Assembly (NCBI GenBank): GCA_040219135.1
Contig: JAVJTA010000021.1
Location: 124,001 to 188,000 of the forward strand
Length of the DNA: 64,000 nt
Source of the DNA: UBA7803 sp040219135
GTDB taxonomy: Bacteria; Pseudomonadota; Gammaproteobacteria; Pseudomonadales; Azotimanducaceae
Direction: 5' to 3'
Shown piece by piece: positions 1 through 7,653 of this stretch. The position numbers and the translations under genes were made by a program. Each line of letters begins with the position of its first letter. Positions within the stretch are counted from its first letter, which is position 1. The notes under the pieces are model-generated. The model was given only the letters and a program-made list of their open reading frames with translations, was not told the origin of the DNA and ran no database searches.

Positions 1-1777
1 CGTTCAGGACCACGACGTTTTCCCCGAGGCCCAGCGTGTCGAACTGGTCGACGAACAGGTAGTAGTGGAAGTCTGCACCCAGTTCCGTGTCCCCGCCGTC
101 CGGGGTCTTCATGACCGGGCCCGGACTGCGGTACAGGGTCCAGCCTTCCGGGCACTGGTCTCCGACACCCCAGTGCCGGCTGCACTTCGAGCGATCGAAC
201 CGGGCCAGGTGGCCGCTGCCCCCCATGGCGGCCCAGATGATGCCGTTGCCGTCCACGTCCACGCCCCTCGGACCTGCGCCCGGTGAAGGGGGCACGTAGG
301 TTTCGACGCTGCCGGTCGCCGGGTCATAGCGGATCAGCCGGCCCCGGTAATCGGGACTCACCCCGGGGTCGCCGCCCGGCTGCGCGGTCCAGATGCTGCC
401 GTCCACCGGATTGGGAATGATGCCGTAGTTGAACCCGACGAGGGCCGTGTCCGGCTTCGCGTCACCGTCGCTGTCGACGATGGTTTCCACCCAGCCCTGT
501 GCCGCCTCGAGGCTCGCCGGCTTCGACGGATCGTACTTCGCCGGATCGAACCAGCCGATGACGAAGGAATCGCCGCTGGTCCAGAGCACGCCGTTGTCAT
601 CGAACTGCAGGTGATGGGTGCCGTAGCAGGTGTCGATCAGCTGGAAGCTGCCGTTCCCCGGTTCGAAGTACCCAAGCTGTCGATGGTGATAGCGCCCTTT
701 GATGGCGGGCGCATCACGGCAGAAGGCGGGCAGGTCCGCATCCCACTCCCGGCGCACCTGGGTCGTGATCCAGACCCTGCCCTGCGCGTCCAGCATCGGG
801 TTGTGCGGGTTGGCGGGGTTGTCGTACCTGCCTTCGAAAGGCGTCATGCCCGGTTCGACCGGGCAGCCGAGCGAGCCGAATCCCATGGGGATGACCGTAG
901 CACCGGTACCCAGCATGGCGCCCTGGTAGGTCTGCTTGCACCAGGGTGTGGAGAAATCGCCGAGGGTCGGCACCGCGTGTGCGGACGCCGTGTGAGACAC
1001 CGGGTCCACGATCAGCAGTCGGTCGTTGGCCAGGTCCACGCCGTAGATCGGGCCATTCGCGTAGCGGGTCGGCTGACGCTTGTCGGTCGCGATCTCGTCA
1101 TGGGCGTAGGTATAGGCATCGCCCCATCCCCACTGGGTGATCACGAGGTTGCGCTCGATCCCGGCAGGTCGCGGCGGCGCCGGCGGCGTTTCGCCGGCCA
1201 TGATGCGCATCGACCAGTCTTCGAGTGAATCCAGCAGTCCGTCCCGGCCGAGGCCATCGGCGGTCGCGTGCATGTAGGTCGATTTCTTCAGGCCGTGATC
1301 GAACAGGTCCCGGGTTCGGGTACGGGTGATGGCGGAACCGACCTGGTGGCACAGCTGGCAGCCCAGTTTGAAATTGCTTACCCAGCCCGTGTGATCCACC
1401 GGCGGCCTGATCATGGAGAGCCAGTAGCTCGCCGGGTAGATCGCGGCGGCGGCCTGGGCGGTTGCGGTGGTGGTCGATATTTCGAGCGGCCTGCCCGGCG
1501 TCGCAGCCAGCCTGCCGGAATCCCTGAGTCCGTAGCCCCGGACCCAGACCCGGTACTCCGCTTCGGGCAGTTCCGGTATCACGAAGCGGCCAGTGGCATC
1601 GGTCACCACGATCTTGCGATAGTCGGTCGGCAGCGACGTGGTCTCAGCGATGACCCAGACGCCACCCTCTGGATGATCGTCTCCGGACACGACGCGCCCC
1701 TCGATGAAACTGTCGGCGCCGGCTACCAGCGCATGGCCGGCGAGCACCGCGGCACACAGCCGGAGCAGAATCTTCAT
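1..1777 (-). CDS. Secreted carboxypeptidase-regulatory-like / beta-propeller protein with one CxxCH motif (partial)
   Basis: Reads leftward from ATG at 1777 and is still open at base 1, so at least 592 residues are present and the C-terminus lies outside the window. Residues 1-20 look like a Sec signal peptide ending VAGA. Residues about 24-100 resemble a carboxypeptidase-regulatory-like beta-sandwich. C140-x-x-C143-H144 is a c-type haem attachment motif. From about residue 200 there are repeated blades with Asp-Gly turns (DAQGRVWITTQ, DGNGIIWAA), as in virginiamycin-B-lyase-like propellers. A strong SD (GGGGGAGG) precedes the ATG, and 20 bases separate it from the carotenoid oxygenase stop, so it is probably the last visible gene of that operon. 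A periplasmic haem-carrying partner of the upstream oxidative enzymes is inference; the true function is unknown. Confidence 0.75.
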   Translation of the reverse strand, partial: MKILLRLCAAVLAGHALVAGADSFIEGRVVSGDDHPEGGVWVIAETTSLPTDYRKIVVTDATGRFVIPELPEAEYRVWVRGYGLRDSGRLAATPGRPLEISTTTATAQAAAAIYPASYWLSMIRPPVDHTGWVSNFKLGCQLCHQVGSAITRTRTRDLFDHGLKKSTYMHATADGLGRDGLLDSLEDWSMRIMAGETPPAPPRPAGIERNLVITQWGWGDAYTYAHDEIATDKRQPTRYANGPIYGVDLANDRLLIVDPVSHTASAHAVPTLGDFSTPWCKQTYQGAMLGTGATVIPMGFGSLGCPVEPGMTPFEGRYDNPANPHNPMLDAQGRVWITTQVRREWDADLPAFCRDAPAIKGRYHHRQLGYFEPGNGSFQLIDTCYGTHHLQFDDNGVLWTSGDSFVIGWFDPAKYDPSKPASLEAAQGWVETIVDSDGDAKPDTALVGFNYGIIPNPVDGSIWTAQPGGDPGVSPDYRGRLIRYDPATGSVETYVPPSPGAGPRGVDVDGNGIIWAAMGGSGHLARFDRSKCSRHWGVGDQCPEGWTLYRSPGPVMKTPDGGDTELGADFHYYLFVDQFDTLGLGENVVVLN

Positions 1778-1797
1778 GGCCTCCCCCTCACGCAAGC

Positions 1798-3156
1798 TTA
1801 CGCCGGCACGGTCGCCGAATCCGCCACCCAGTTACCGTGAAAGCCGTATGGCACCCGGACCGGCAGGTGCACGCGGGCCAGCGGCGGGCGCGTCAGATCC
1901 CGCGCATCGAGAATGACCAGGTCGCTGGTCTGAGTGCCTGCATCGAATACGTAGGTCAGCAGATAGCCATCGTCCTCCGCGGCAGCGCCCTGCCGGGGAA
2001 CGAATACGGGTTCGGCGGCGTGCTGTCCTGGCCCCACGGAAAACTCGGTAGCGGTGCCGGCCCGCACGTCGTGCTTGTAGATGCGCGGGAATCCGTAATC
2101 CTCGAAGGCGACCGTGTAGCCGTACTGGTACGGTCTGCCGTTGCGCTGCGGATGGCAGCGCGGAAACTCCTGGGAGCGCTCGTCGATGACCTGCTCAGAG
2201 ACCGTGCGCGTCGCTGGATTGATGGTCCAGCGATCCAGCCGCGGCTTGCTGTCGCCGAACGGTCCCAGGACATCCTGGTCGAACATGCGATCGTAGCGCA
2301 CGATGTCCACCACCACCTCGCCGGCGGCGTTCTCGTAGGCGTTCATCGGGTGGTAGGCGTAGTTGGGCGTGAGCGGGCACCAGACGATGTCCGTTGCCTG
2401 CCCGCCGCGCGGCAGCAGGCCTACCCGTGGCTCGTGCTCGTCGTCCCAGCGGAACGGAAAGCTGGCCCCCGTACCCAGGGCGAGAAAGCTCAGCGTCACC
2501 GGCAGATCGTAGATGAGCGCGTAGTGCTCGGTCAGGCTCATGTCGTGCACCATGGGCATCGAATCCATGGGTATCGCCAGCTCACGGCTCAAGTCGCCGT
2601 CAGGGTCCACCACCACGTAGCGCAGGTGATCGCGCAGGTTGGCCCAGTCGTAGCACATGGCATGCAGTTCGCCGGTCGCCGGGTCGAGCTTCGGGTGCGC
2701 GCTGTAGCCGGTGCCGATGGACGCGTTGTCGCCCAGGTTTTCCAGCGTGTAGCTCAGATCCTGCGGCAGCGCGCCGGACTCGACGATCGCCAGCGTGTGC
2801 CCGCCAACGCCGATGACGTTGGTATTCGCGCCGCTGCCGCCGACCCGGCGACTGCGGTACCACTCGGCCTTGCCCTGGTTCAGACGCAGCCCATGCACCA
2901 TGCCCTGACCGGTAAACCAGTGGTAGCCGGCTTCGGCCTCGCCCCTGGGGTTGGGGCCGTTGCGCAGAAACCGACCGGACAGTTCGGCGGGAATCGAACC
3001 GGTGACGGGCAGGTCGGCGACCGTGGTCTCGCTGTCGATCGGGCCGAAATTGCCCTGCAGATACGGGTTGTCCGCGGAGGCGGTGCGCGAGCAGGCGCTC
3101 AGCGGCAGGAACGGCAGCGCCAGGCTGCCGGTGATCAGGTTGCGGCGATTGGTCAT
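1798..3156 (-). CDS. Carotenoid oxygenase family protein (RPE65/lignostilbene dioxygenase-like), Tat-type lipoprotein
   Basis: Fe(II) dioxygenase of the carotenoid cleavage family, 452 aa from the ATG at 3156. The four iron-ligand histidines expected of the seven-bladed propeller are visible: H154 (SAHPKLDP), H204 (MVHDMSLTEHY), H269 (AYHPMNAYE) and H440 (GFHGNWV). The N-terminus carries a twin arginine (NRRNLITG), a hydrophobic stretch and a lipobox (LSAC, Cys22), so export as a Tat lipoprotein is likely. The start was chosen over longer in-frame options because GGAGGA lies just upstream and ATGA overlaps the P450 stop. The family cleaves apocarotenoids or the interphenyl double bond of stilbenes. 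Neighbouring phenolic-type enzymes favour a lignostilbene-like substrate, but this is inference. Confidence 0.9.
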   Translation of the reverse strand: MTNRRNLITGSLALPFLPLSACSRTASADNPYLQGNFGPIDSETTVADLPVTGSIPAELSGRFLRNGPNPRGEAEAGYHWFTGQGMVHGLRLNQGKAEWYRSRRVGGSGANTNVIGVGGHTLAIVESGALPQDLSYTLENLGDNASIGTGYSAHPKLDPATGELHAMCYDWANLRDHLRYVVVDPDGDLSRELAIPMDSMPMVHDMSLTEHYALIYDLPVTLSFLALGTGASFPFRWDDEHEPRVGLLPRGGQATDIVWCPLTPNYAYHPMNAYENAAGEVVVDIVRYDRMFDQDVLGPFGDSKPRLDRWTINPATRTVSEQVIDERSQEFPRCHPQRNGRPYQYGYTVAFEDYGFPRIYKHDVRAGTATEFSVGPGQHAAEPVFVPRQGAAAEDDGYLLTYVFDAGTQTSDLVILDARDLTRPPLARVHLPVRVPYGFHGNWVADSATVPA

Positions 3157-4505
3157 GAGCGTCCTCCTCCAATGTGCGGCGCTGACGCCGCGGTCGAACC
3201 CGTCACCACGTTCAGAGCCTTCAGCCCGCGAAAAAACGGGTTGTGGTCCCAGTGCGGTTCGCGGTCCGCCAGGCGCATCTGCGGGTAGCGGTCGAGCAGC
3301 GTTCGGAAGGCGACTTTCGCTTCCAGACGGGCGAGCGCGGCGCCCAGGCACAGATGAATGCCGTGGCCGAATGAAATCTGCTTCGCTGTCTCGCGCTGCA
3401 CGTCGAACTCCTCGGGATGCGCGTTGACCGCCGGATCGCGATTCGCCGCAGCGAGGCTCACGAACACCTGATCTCCTTCCTCGAGCGGCGTGCCGTGGAA
3501 GTCCATCGGCTCGCGGGCAAAACGCACGGTGGCCATGACCGGCGGTTCGAACCGCAGCATCTCCTCGATGGCGGCGGGAATCGCGTCAGGATGCTCGCGC
3601 AGATACTCGAACTGCTCGGGCCGGATCAGCAGATTGAACAGGCCGTTGCCGATCAACCGGGTGGTGGTCTCGTGGCCGGCGACCAGCAGCAGCAGGCAGG
3701 TGTTGTACAGTTCTTTCGCGTTCAGCTTGTCGCCCTGTTCCTCCGCGCGCATCAGCTGGCCGATCAGATCGTCGGTGAGCGGTGCGCCGCGCCGCTGTTC
3801 GATGATGCGTTTGAAGTAATCGATCAGGGCGTCGTTGGCGCGGTCTGCTGCCTCGGACGTTTCTACGCTGCTGATCCCGGTGCCCGCGATCAGCTCCTCC
3901 GACCAGGTCTGAAACTGGTCATGGTCGCTTTCCGGCAGGCCCATCATCTCGGCGATCACGATCGCCGGCAGCGGCCTGGCGACCGCGTCCACCACGTCGA
4001 AGGTCGCGGCATTGTCGACGCGCGCCAGGCAGCGATCCATGATCTGCTGAATTCTCGGTTCCAGGGATTGGATGTACTTGAACAGAAAACCGTGGGTGAC
4101 CAGCCGGCGCAGACGGGAATGATCCGGAGGATCGAGAGTCAGCATGCTCGGGTTCTCGAGCCGTTCCAGCTGCTGCGCGGTGGCGCGCTTGCGGAACGGC
4201 TTCATGTGTCGCTCGTAGCGCCGCACGTCGGCGCCGAAGCGCGCATCGCGCAGAACTTCCTGAACCTTGCTGAATTCGGTGACCCAGTAACCCTTGATCG
4301 CCGGCGAGTAGTGGATGGGCGCAACGTCGCGCAGGTGATTCAGGGCGGGATAGGGGTCGTCGAGGTACGCGGGCGAGAGCAGGTTGACGCCAACCCCGTA
4401 GCGCAGGCGTTCCCACAGTGCCATCGCGCCGAACAGCACCCTGGCGGATCCGATTCTGAGCTTGTCCTTCAGGCGCACGGCGTGTCTGCCCGGCAACGGA
4501 GTCAA
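3153..4505 (-). CDS. Cytochrome P450
   Basis: Soluble bacterial class P450 monooxygenase, 450 aa, normal length. I-helix AGHETTT at 276-282 (oxygen activation), ExxR at E315-R318 and haem-binding FGHGIHLCLG with thiolate Cys386 are all intact. The sequence resembles CYP107/CYP109-like bacterial enzymes in its HxxTTT and EEMLR segments, but substrate cannot be inferred. The stop overlaps the start of the carotenoid oxygenase by four bases (ATGA), which suggests translational coupling. The GST lies 69 bases upstream in the same orientation. No ferredoxin or reductase gene is visible in the operon, so electrons must come from elsewhere. Confidence 0.93.
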   Translation of the reverse strand: MTPLPGRHAVRLKDKLRIGSARVLFGAMALWERLRYGVGVNLLSPAYLDDPYPALNHLRDVAPIHYSPAIKGYWVTEFSKVQEVLRDARFGADVRRYERHMKPFRKRATAQQLERLENPSMLTLDPPDHSRLRRLVTHGFLFKYIQSLEPRIQQIMDRCLARVDNAATFDVVDAVARPLPAIVIAEMMGLPESDHDQFQTWSEELIAGTGISSVETSEAADRANDALIDYFKRIIEQRRGAPLTDDLIGQLMRAEEQGDKLNAKELYNTCLLLLVAGHETTTRLIGNGLFNLLIRPEQFEYLREHPDAIPAAIEEMLRFEPPVMATVRFAREPMDFHGTPLEEGDQVFVSLAAANRDPAVNAHPEEFDVQRETAKQISFGHGIHLCLGAALARLEAKVAFRTLLDRYPQMRLADREPHWDHNPFFRGLKALNVVTGSTAASAPHIGGGRS

Positions 4506-4574
4506 ACCAGTCTACGCGCCGATGGGCCCAGGCGGAATGACTCCCGACGTTCGAGGCTCTGGCGGGGCGAACTA

Positions 4575-5333
4575 CTACGCCATCAGTCGGTCTCCCAGGG
4601 TGGCACCTCGCAGGCTGTTGAGGGACCGGTACAGATGGCCGATGACTTTCGGCAGCAGCGCGCCCGCATTCGCCTCCCGACGGAAAGCGGGCCGGCTCAG
4701 CAGCGCCGCATGATATCGGGAAAGGTGTGGCCGTCTATCGGGCGGGTAACCCGCCAGCACCAGCCGGTGCAGGGTAATGAACCAGGCGATATCCGGCAGC
4801 ATGACCCGGTCGCCGCACAGGCAGGTTGACTCCCCGAGGCGGGCGTCCAGTTCCGCCAGCACCTCGTCGAATCGGCGCACGGCCTCTTCGATCTCGTTGG
4901 GCTCGAAAACGTGGTTCATCAGCGCACCCGGCATCACGAAGCTGAAGGTGACGACACGCAGGTGCGCGTGCAGACCGTCTTCCAGTCGCAACAGCTCTTC
5001 TGCCAGTCGCCGCTCGGCGTCACTCGAAGGCAGGTAGGGGGCCTTCGAAGGAAAGGCGTGATCCAGATACGCCAGGATGTCATTGCTTTCGTTCCAGACG
5101 TGACCATCGTGCACCAGTACCGGCACGACACCGGCGGGGTTGATCCCCAGATACCAGTCGCGGCGCTGCTCTCCCTTCGTCAGGTCCACCGGGTGAGAAA
5201 CCCAGTCGATCCGTTTTTCATTCAGCAGGATCCGCACTTTCTGAGAGCAGGAAGACATCGGGTAATGCAGCAGGTGAACGCCCCGCCAGTCGAGCACTTC
5301 CCTCGTCCGGATCGCTCCCGCCGGTAGTTCCAT
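4575..5333 (-). CDS. Glutathione S-transferase family protein
   Basis: 252 aa with an N-terminal thioredoxin-like GST domain at about 18-95 and an all-helical C-terminal domain. Visible landmarks are SSCSQKVR (activating Ser/Cys loop, 27-34), the cis-proline in GVVPVLV (Pro71) and NESNDI (Glu82-Ser83, which binds the gamma-glutamyl part of glutathione). It sits three bases after an FAH-family hydrolase in the same operon. GST plus FAH pairs are typical of maleylacetoacetate or maleylpyruvate isomerase steps in aromatic ring degradation, so an isomerase role is plausible. The SSCS motif also fits other zeta- or beta-like classes. An extra ~15 residues precede the usual domain start. Confidence 0.88.
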   Translation of the reverse strand: MELPAGAIRTREVLDWRGVHLLHYPMSSCSQKVRILLNEKRIDWVSHPVDLTKGEQRRDWYLGINPAGVVPVLVHDGHVWNESNDILAYLDHAFPSKAPYLPSSDAERRLAEELLRLEDGLHAHLRVVTFSFVMPGALMNHVFEPNEIEEAVRRFDEVLAELDARLGESTCLCGDRVMLPDIAWFITLHRLVLAGYPPDRRPHLSRYHAALLSRPAFRREANAGALLPKVIGHLYRSLNSLRGATLGDRLMA

Positions 5334-5336
5334 GGC

Positions 5337-6380
5337 TTAACCTCCTCCGACCGCGACGTTGTTCTCCAGGTGACCGAGCCAGGTCCCCTCCGTCCTGACG
5401 GTATCGCCGGGCTCCAGGTAGAAGCCCTGGTACCAGATGTTGAAAGGCTTGAAGATCACGCCCGCCGCGGTGCCGGTGAGGATCAGGGTACCGCGGGGAA
5501 TGTTGCCGTGGGGCATCAGGCTCACCGCCTCGTCGCCTTTCTGGAATGGCGTGTCACGCTGAGCAAACGCCTGCGCAATGATGCCTTCGATGGTGAGAAT
5601 CGCATCCCGCATGGCGAAGCGTTGCCGGAGGTGGTCGTTGAGGTAGAGCGACAGTTCCAGCGACAGGTAGAAGTCCGGTGATCGAGGAATCACGACGAGG
5701 TACCCGGTCGGCAGATAGCCAGCGCGACCCTTGCCGGAAGCGAAACCCGTCAAACCCAGCGGTCCCCCGAACTCCAGTTCTTTCACCAGCGTCCAGCGGT
5801 CCGTGAAGTCGTTACACAGCACCAGGCCGAAGTCCGGCAGTTCGTCGGGAGAATCAATGTCGGCCAGGGGAAAGAGACAAAGCTCTGCCTCGAAATCCAG
5901 CCGCGACGTGAAGGGTACCGGGTCCTGCCAGCGTCCCGCTTCAACCAGCTTCGGAAACAGGAAAGGCGGATCGTCGGAATAGATCTCGTCGGCATGCTCC
6001 TTGAAGTTGGTACCTGCTGCGATGTGCGGAAAGGCGTAGTCCAGCGGCCGGTTCAACGCCGACAGGGGAAAGGATTCGGTTTCCCCCGCCGGCGCGGGTA
6101 AGGCGGGATCCAGCGCGCTGACGAAGTCGATGAGATCGGCTGTCGCTGCCTCTCCATGGATCTTCGTCAGGTTGATCCCCGTCACCGCATCCCCGGTGTG
6201 TCCCGTGACCCAGATCAGACCATCGGCTGATCGCGCGAAGGTCAACGCTTGCGCGGGGTCCGCGATGCCAGGCGCAAAGTCGCCACGCGTCTCGCTGAAC
6301 ACGGGCCTGGAGACCCACCAGGTGGCCGTGACGAAGGCGATGGCCAGAAGCACCAAGAGGCCCAGCAGCACTTTCAACAT
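5337..6380 (-). CDS. Fumarylacetoacetate hydrolase (FAH) family protein with N-terminal membrane anchor
   Basis: 347 aa. Residues about 4-22 form one strongly hydrophobic helix (LLGLLVLLAIAFVTATWW) followed by an FAH-type domain. Recognisable family pieces are the acidic metal-binding segment DFEAELCLFP, the following ND.TDRW segment, SGKGRAGYLPTGYLVV and the late TGTAAGVIFKP turn. Members hydrolyse C-C bonds of acyl-pyruvates or hydrate and decarboxylate oxo-enoates. A transmembrane anchor is unusual for this normally cytosolic family and would place the domain at the membrane or in the periplasm. It lies between the DUF6640-like membrane protein (37 bases upstream) and the GST (3 bases downstream), so it is firmly part of the operon. 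Confidence 0.87.
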   Translation of the reverse strand: MLKVLLGLLVLLAIAFVTATWWVSRPVFSETRGDFAPGIADPAQALTFARSADGLIWVTGHTGDAVTGINLTKIHGEAATADLIDFVSALDPALPAPAGETESFPLSALNRPLDYAFPHIAAGTNFKEHADEIYSDDPPFLFPKLVEAGRWQDPVPFTSRLDFEAELCLFPLADIDSPDELPDFGLVLCNDFTDRWTLVKELEFGGPLGLTGFASGKGRAGYLPTGYLVVIPRSPDFYLSLELSLYLNDHLRQRFAMRDAILTIEGIIAQAFAQRDTPFQKGDEAVSLMPHGNIPRGTLILTGTAAGVIFKPFNIWYQGFYLEPGDTVRTEGTWLGHLENNVAVGGG

Positions 6381-6417
6381 GTTTTCTCTCTCACTTCACT
6401 TCGCTCAGGTCGCCTGA

Positions 6418-6858
6418 TCAGGTCAGCAGCAGGTAAACCCCGAGGGTGTTCAACGCCATCAGGATGGTGCAGCCGAAGAGGTTCGTGTCCACCAGCCAGA
6501 CCCGGCCCAGGATGTTGAAACGGAACGGCTTGATGCCGTTCACGTCCTTCAGCGCGCCCTCGTAGAGCGGCATGGACGCCAGGGTGGCGAAGAACGTGCC
6601 GCCCCAGACGTAGTTCAGGATCGCGGCCACCAGAACCAGACTCGCGTCGTGACTGCCCGGACCCCAGATCAGGTAGAGCGTCACCGTCGCCACGCCGGCC
6701 TGCGTCAGCACCTGCCAGACCACGTGAAAACGCGCGTGCGGAGTCCAAAGCGGGTTGGTGGCATGGGTCCTGTTGAAATCCGCGATCATCGGGCCGATGG
6801 CGCTCGCGAGTGCGATGACGCTGAAAATGATCCTGGGCGCGAGCGCAACTTCGTTCAT
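6418..6858 (-). CDS. Small four-helix membrane protein (resembles DUF6640 family)
   Basis: 146 aa with four predicted membrane helices, near residues 8-25, 48-66, 75-97 and 122-144. A conserved-looking loop between the first two carries HATNPLWTPHARFH, and a further loop carries PFRFNILGRVWLVDTN. The pattern matches the DUF6640-type family as I remember it; no biochemical role is known to me. It is packed in the catabolic operon 14 bases after the SDR stop. In context it could be a transporter accessory or a membrane partner of the anchored FAH-family hydrolase, which is speculation. Confidence 0.75.
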   Translation of the reverse strand: MNEVALAPRIIFSVIALASAIGPMIADFNRTHATNPLWTPHARFHVVWQVLTQAGVATVTLYLIWGPGSHDASLVLVAAILNYVWGGTFFATLASMPLYEGALKDVNGIKPFRFNILGRVWLVDTNLFGCTILMALNTLGVYLLLT

Positions 6859-6872
6859 CTCCGCCTTTCTCC

Positions 6873-7652
6873 TCAGATCAGTCCGGCGTAGGAACCGCCA
6901 TCGAGCTGCAGATTCTGGCCGGAAATGAACCCGGCCTGGACACTGCAGAGAAAGGCGCAGGCATCGCCGAGTTCACTGGGGATTCCCATGCGGCCGGCGG
7001 CGATGGACGAGATCATCTCGGCATGAGCCTCCTCGCGCGAAACACCCCGCACCTTCATGGCCATTTCCACCATGTATCGCTGGCGGTCCGTGTCGAAGCG
7101 TTCCGGCAGCAGATTGTTGATGGTGACGTTGCTGGCGGCCACTTCCCGGGATAGCCCCTTGCACAGGGCCGTGAGGCCCGACCTTGCAGCGGTCGACAGC
7201 CCCATGGGTGCCCTGGGCGACTTCACCATGGCCGAGGTGATGTTCACGATCCGGCCGAAGTGGCGCTCCGCCATTCCGCTGATCAGCCCCTGGATCATGA
7301 ACACCGGCGCCATCAGGTTGGCATCCAGTGCCCGCTGCAGGTCTTCACGCTGCCAGTCGGCGAACCGGCCCGGTGGCGGACCTTCATTGTTGTTGATCAG
7401 GATATCCGCCTCCGGACAGGAGGCGATCAGCGCCGCCCGACCCTGCTGCGTATTGATATCCGCCAGCACGACCGCGACGCTGCCACCACCCAGCGCTTCA
7501 ATGTCCGCCCGCGCAGCCTCGAGCCGGTCTTCGTGGAGGCCGTTGATCACCACATCCACGCCTTCCCGGGCGAGTGACGTGGCGCAGGCCTTACCCAGGC
7601 CACGCGACGACGCGCAGACGATGGCTTTGCGGCCCCGGATACCCAGATCCAT
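6873..7652 (-). CDS. Atypical short-chain dehydrogenase/reductase with Ser/Arg in place of catalytic Tyr/Lys
   Basis: 259 aa classical-length SDR starting at 7652, one base after the monooxygenase stop. The Rossmann entry is ASSRGLG (15-20 region) instead of TGxxxGIG and the NNAG motif reads NNNEG. The catalytic Ser140 is present (ITSAMVK), but the positions 13 and 17 residues later, normally Tyr and Lys, are Ser153 and Arg157 (LSTAARSGL). The C-terminal glycine-rich end (SGQNLQLDGGSYAG) is normal. I recall annotated SDR groups with a similar LSxGAR segment, so this is probably a real subfamily rather than a mutation. Activity may be altered or lost. Its operon position suggests an oxidoreductase step in the same pathway. 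Confidence 0.88.
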   Translation of the reverse strand: MDLGIRGRKAIVCASSRGLGKACATSLAREGVDVVINGLHEDRLEAARADIEALGGGSVAVVLADINTQQGRAALIASCPEADILINNNEGPPPGRFADWQREDLQRALDANLMAPVFMIQGLISGMAERHFGRIVNITSAMVKSPRAPMGLSTAARSGLTALCKGLSREVAASNVTINNLLPERFDTDRQRYMVEMAMKVRGVSREEAHAEMISSIAAGRMGIPSELGDACAFLCSVQAGFISGQNLQLDGGSYAGLI

Positions 7653-7653
7653 G

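Noticed and set aside
1837..4829. Two long rightward frames opposite the carotenoid oxygenase and P450
   Set aside because: Both are antisense to clear enzymes, no domain, typical GC-frame artefacts.
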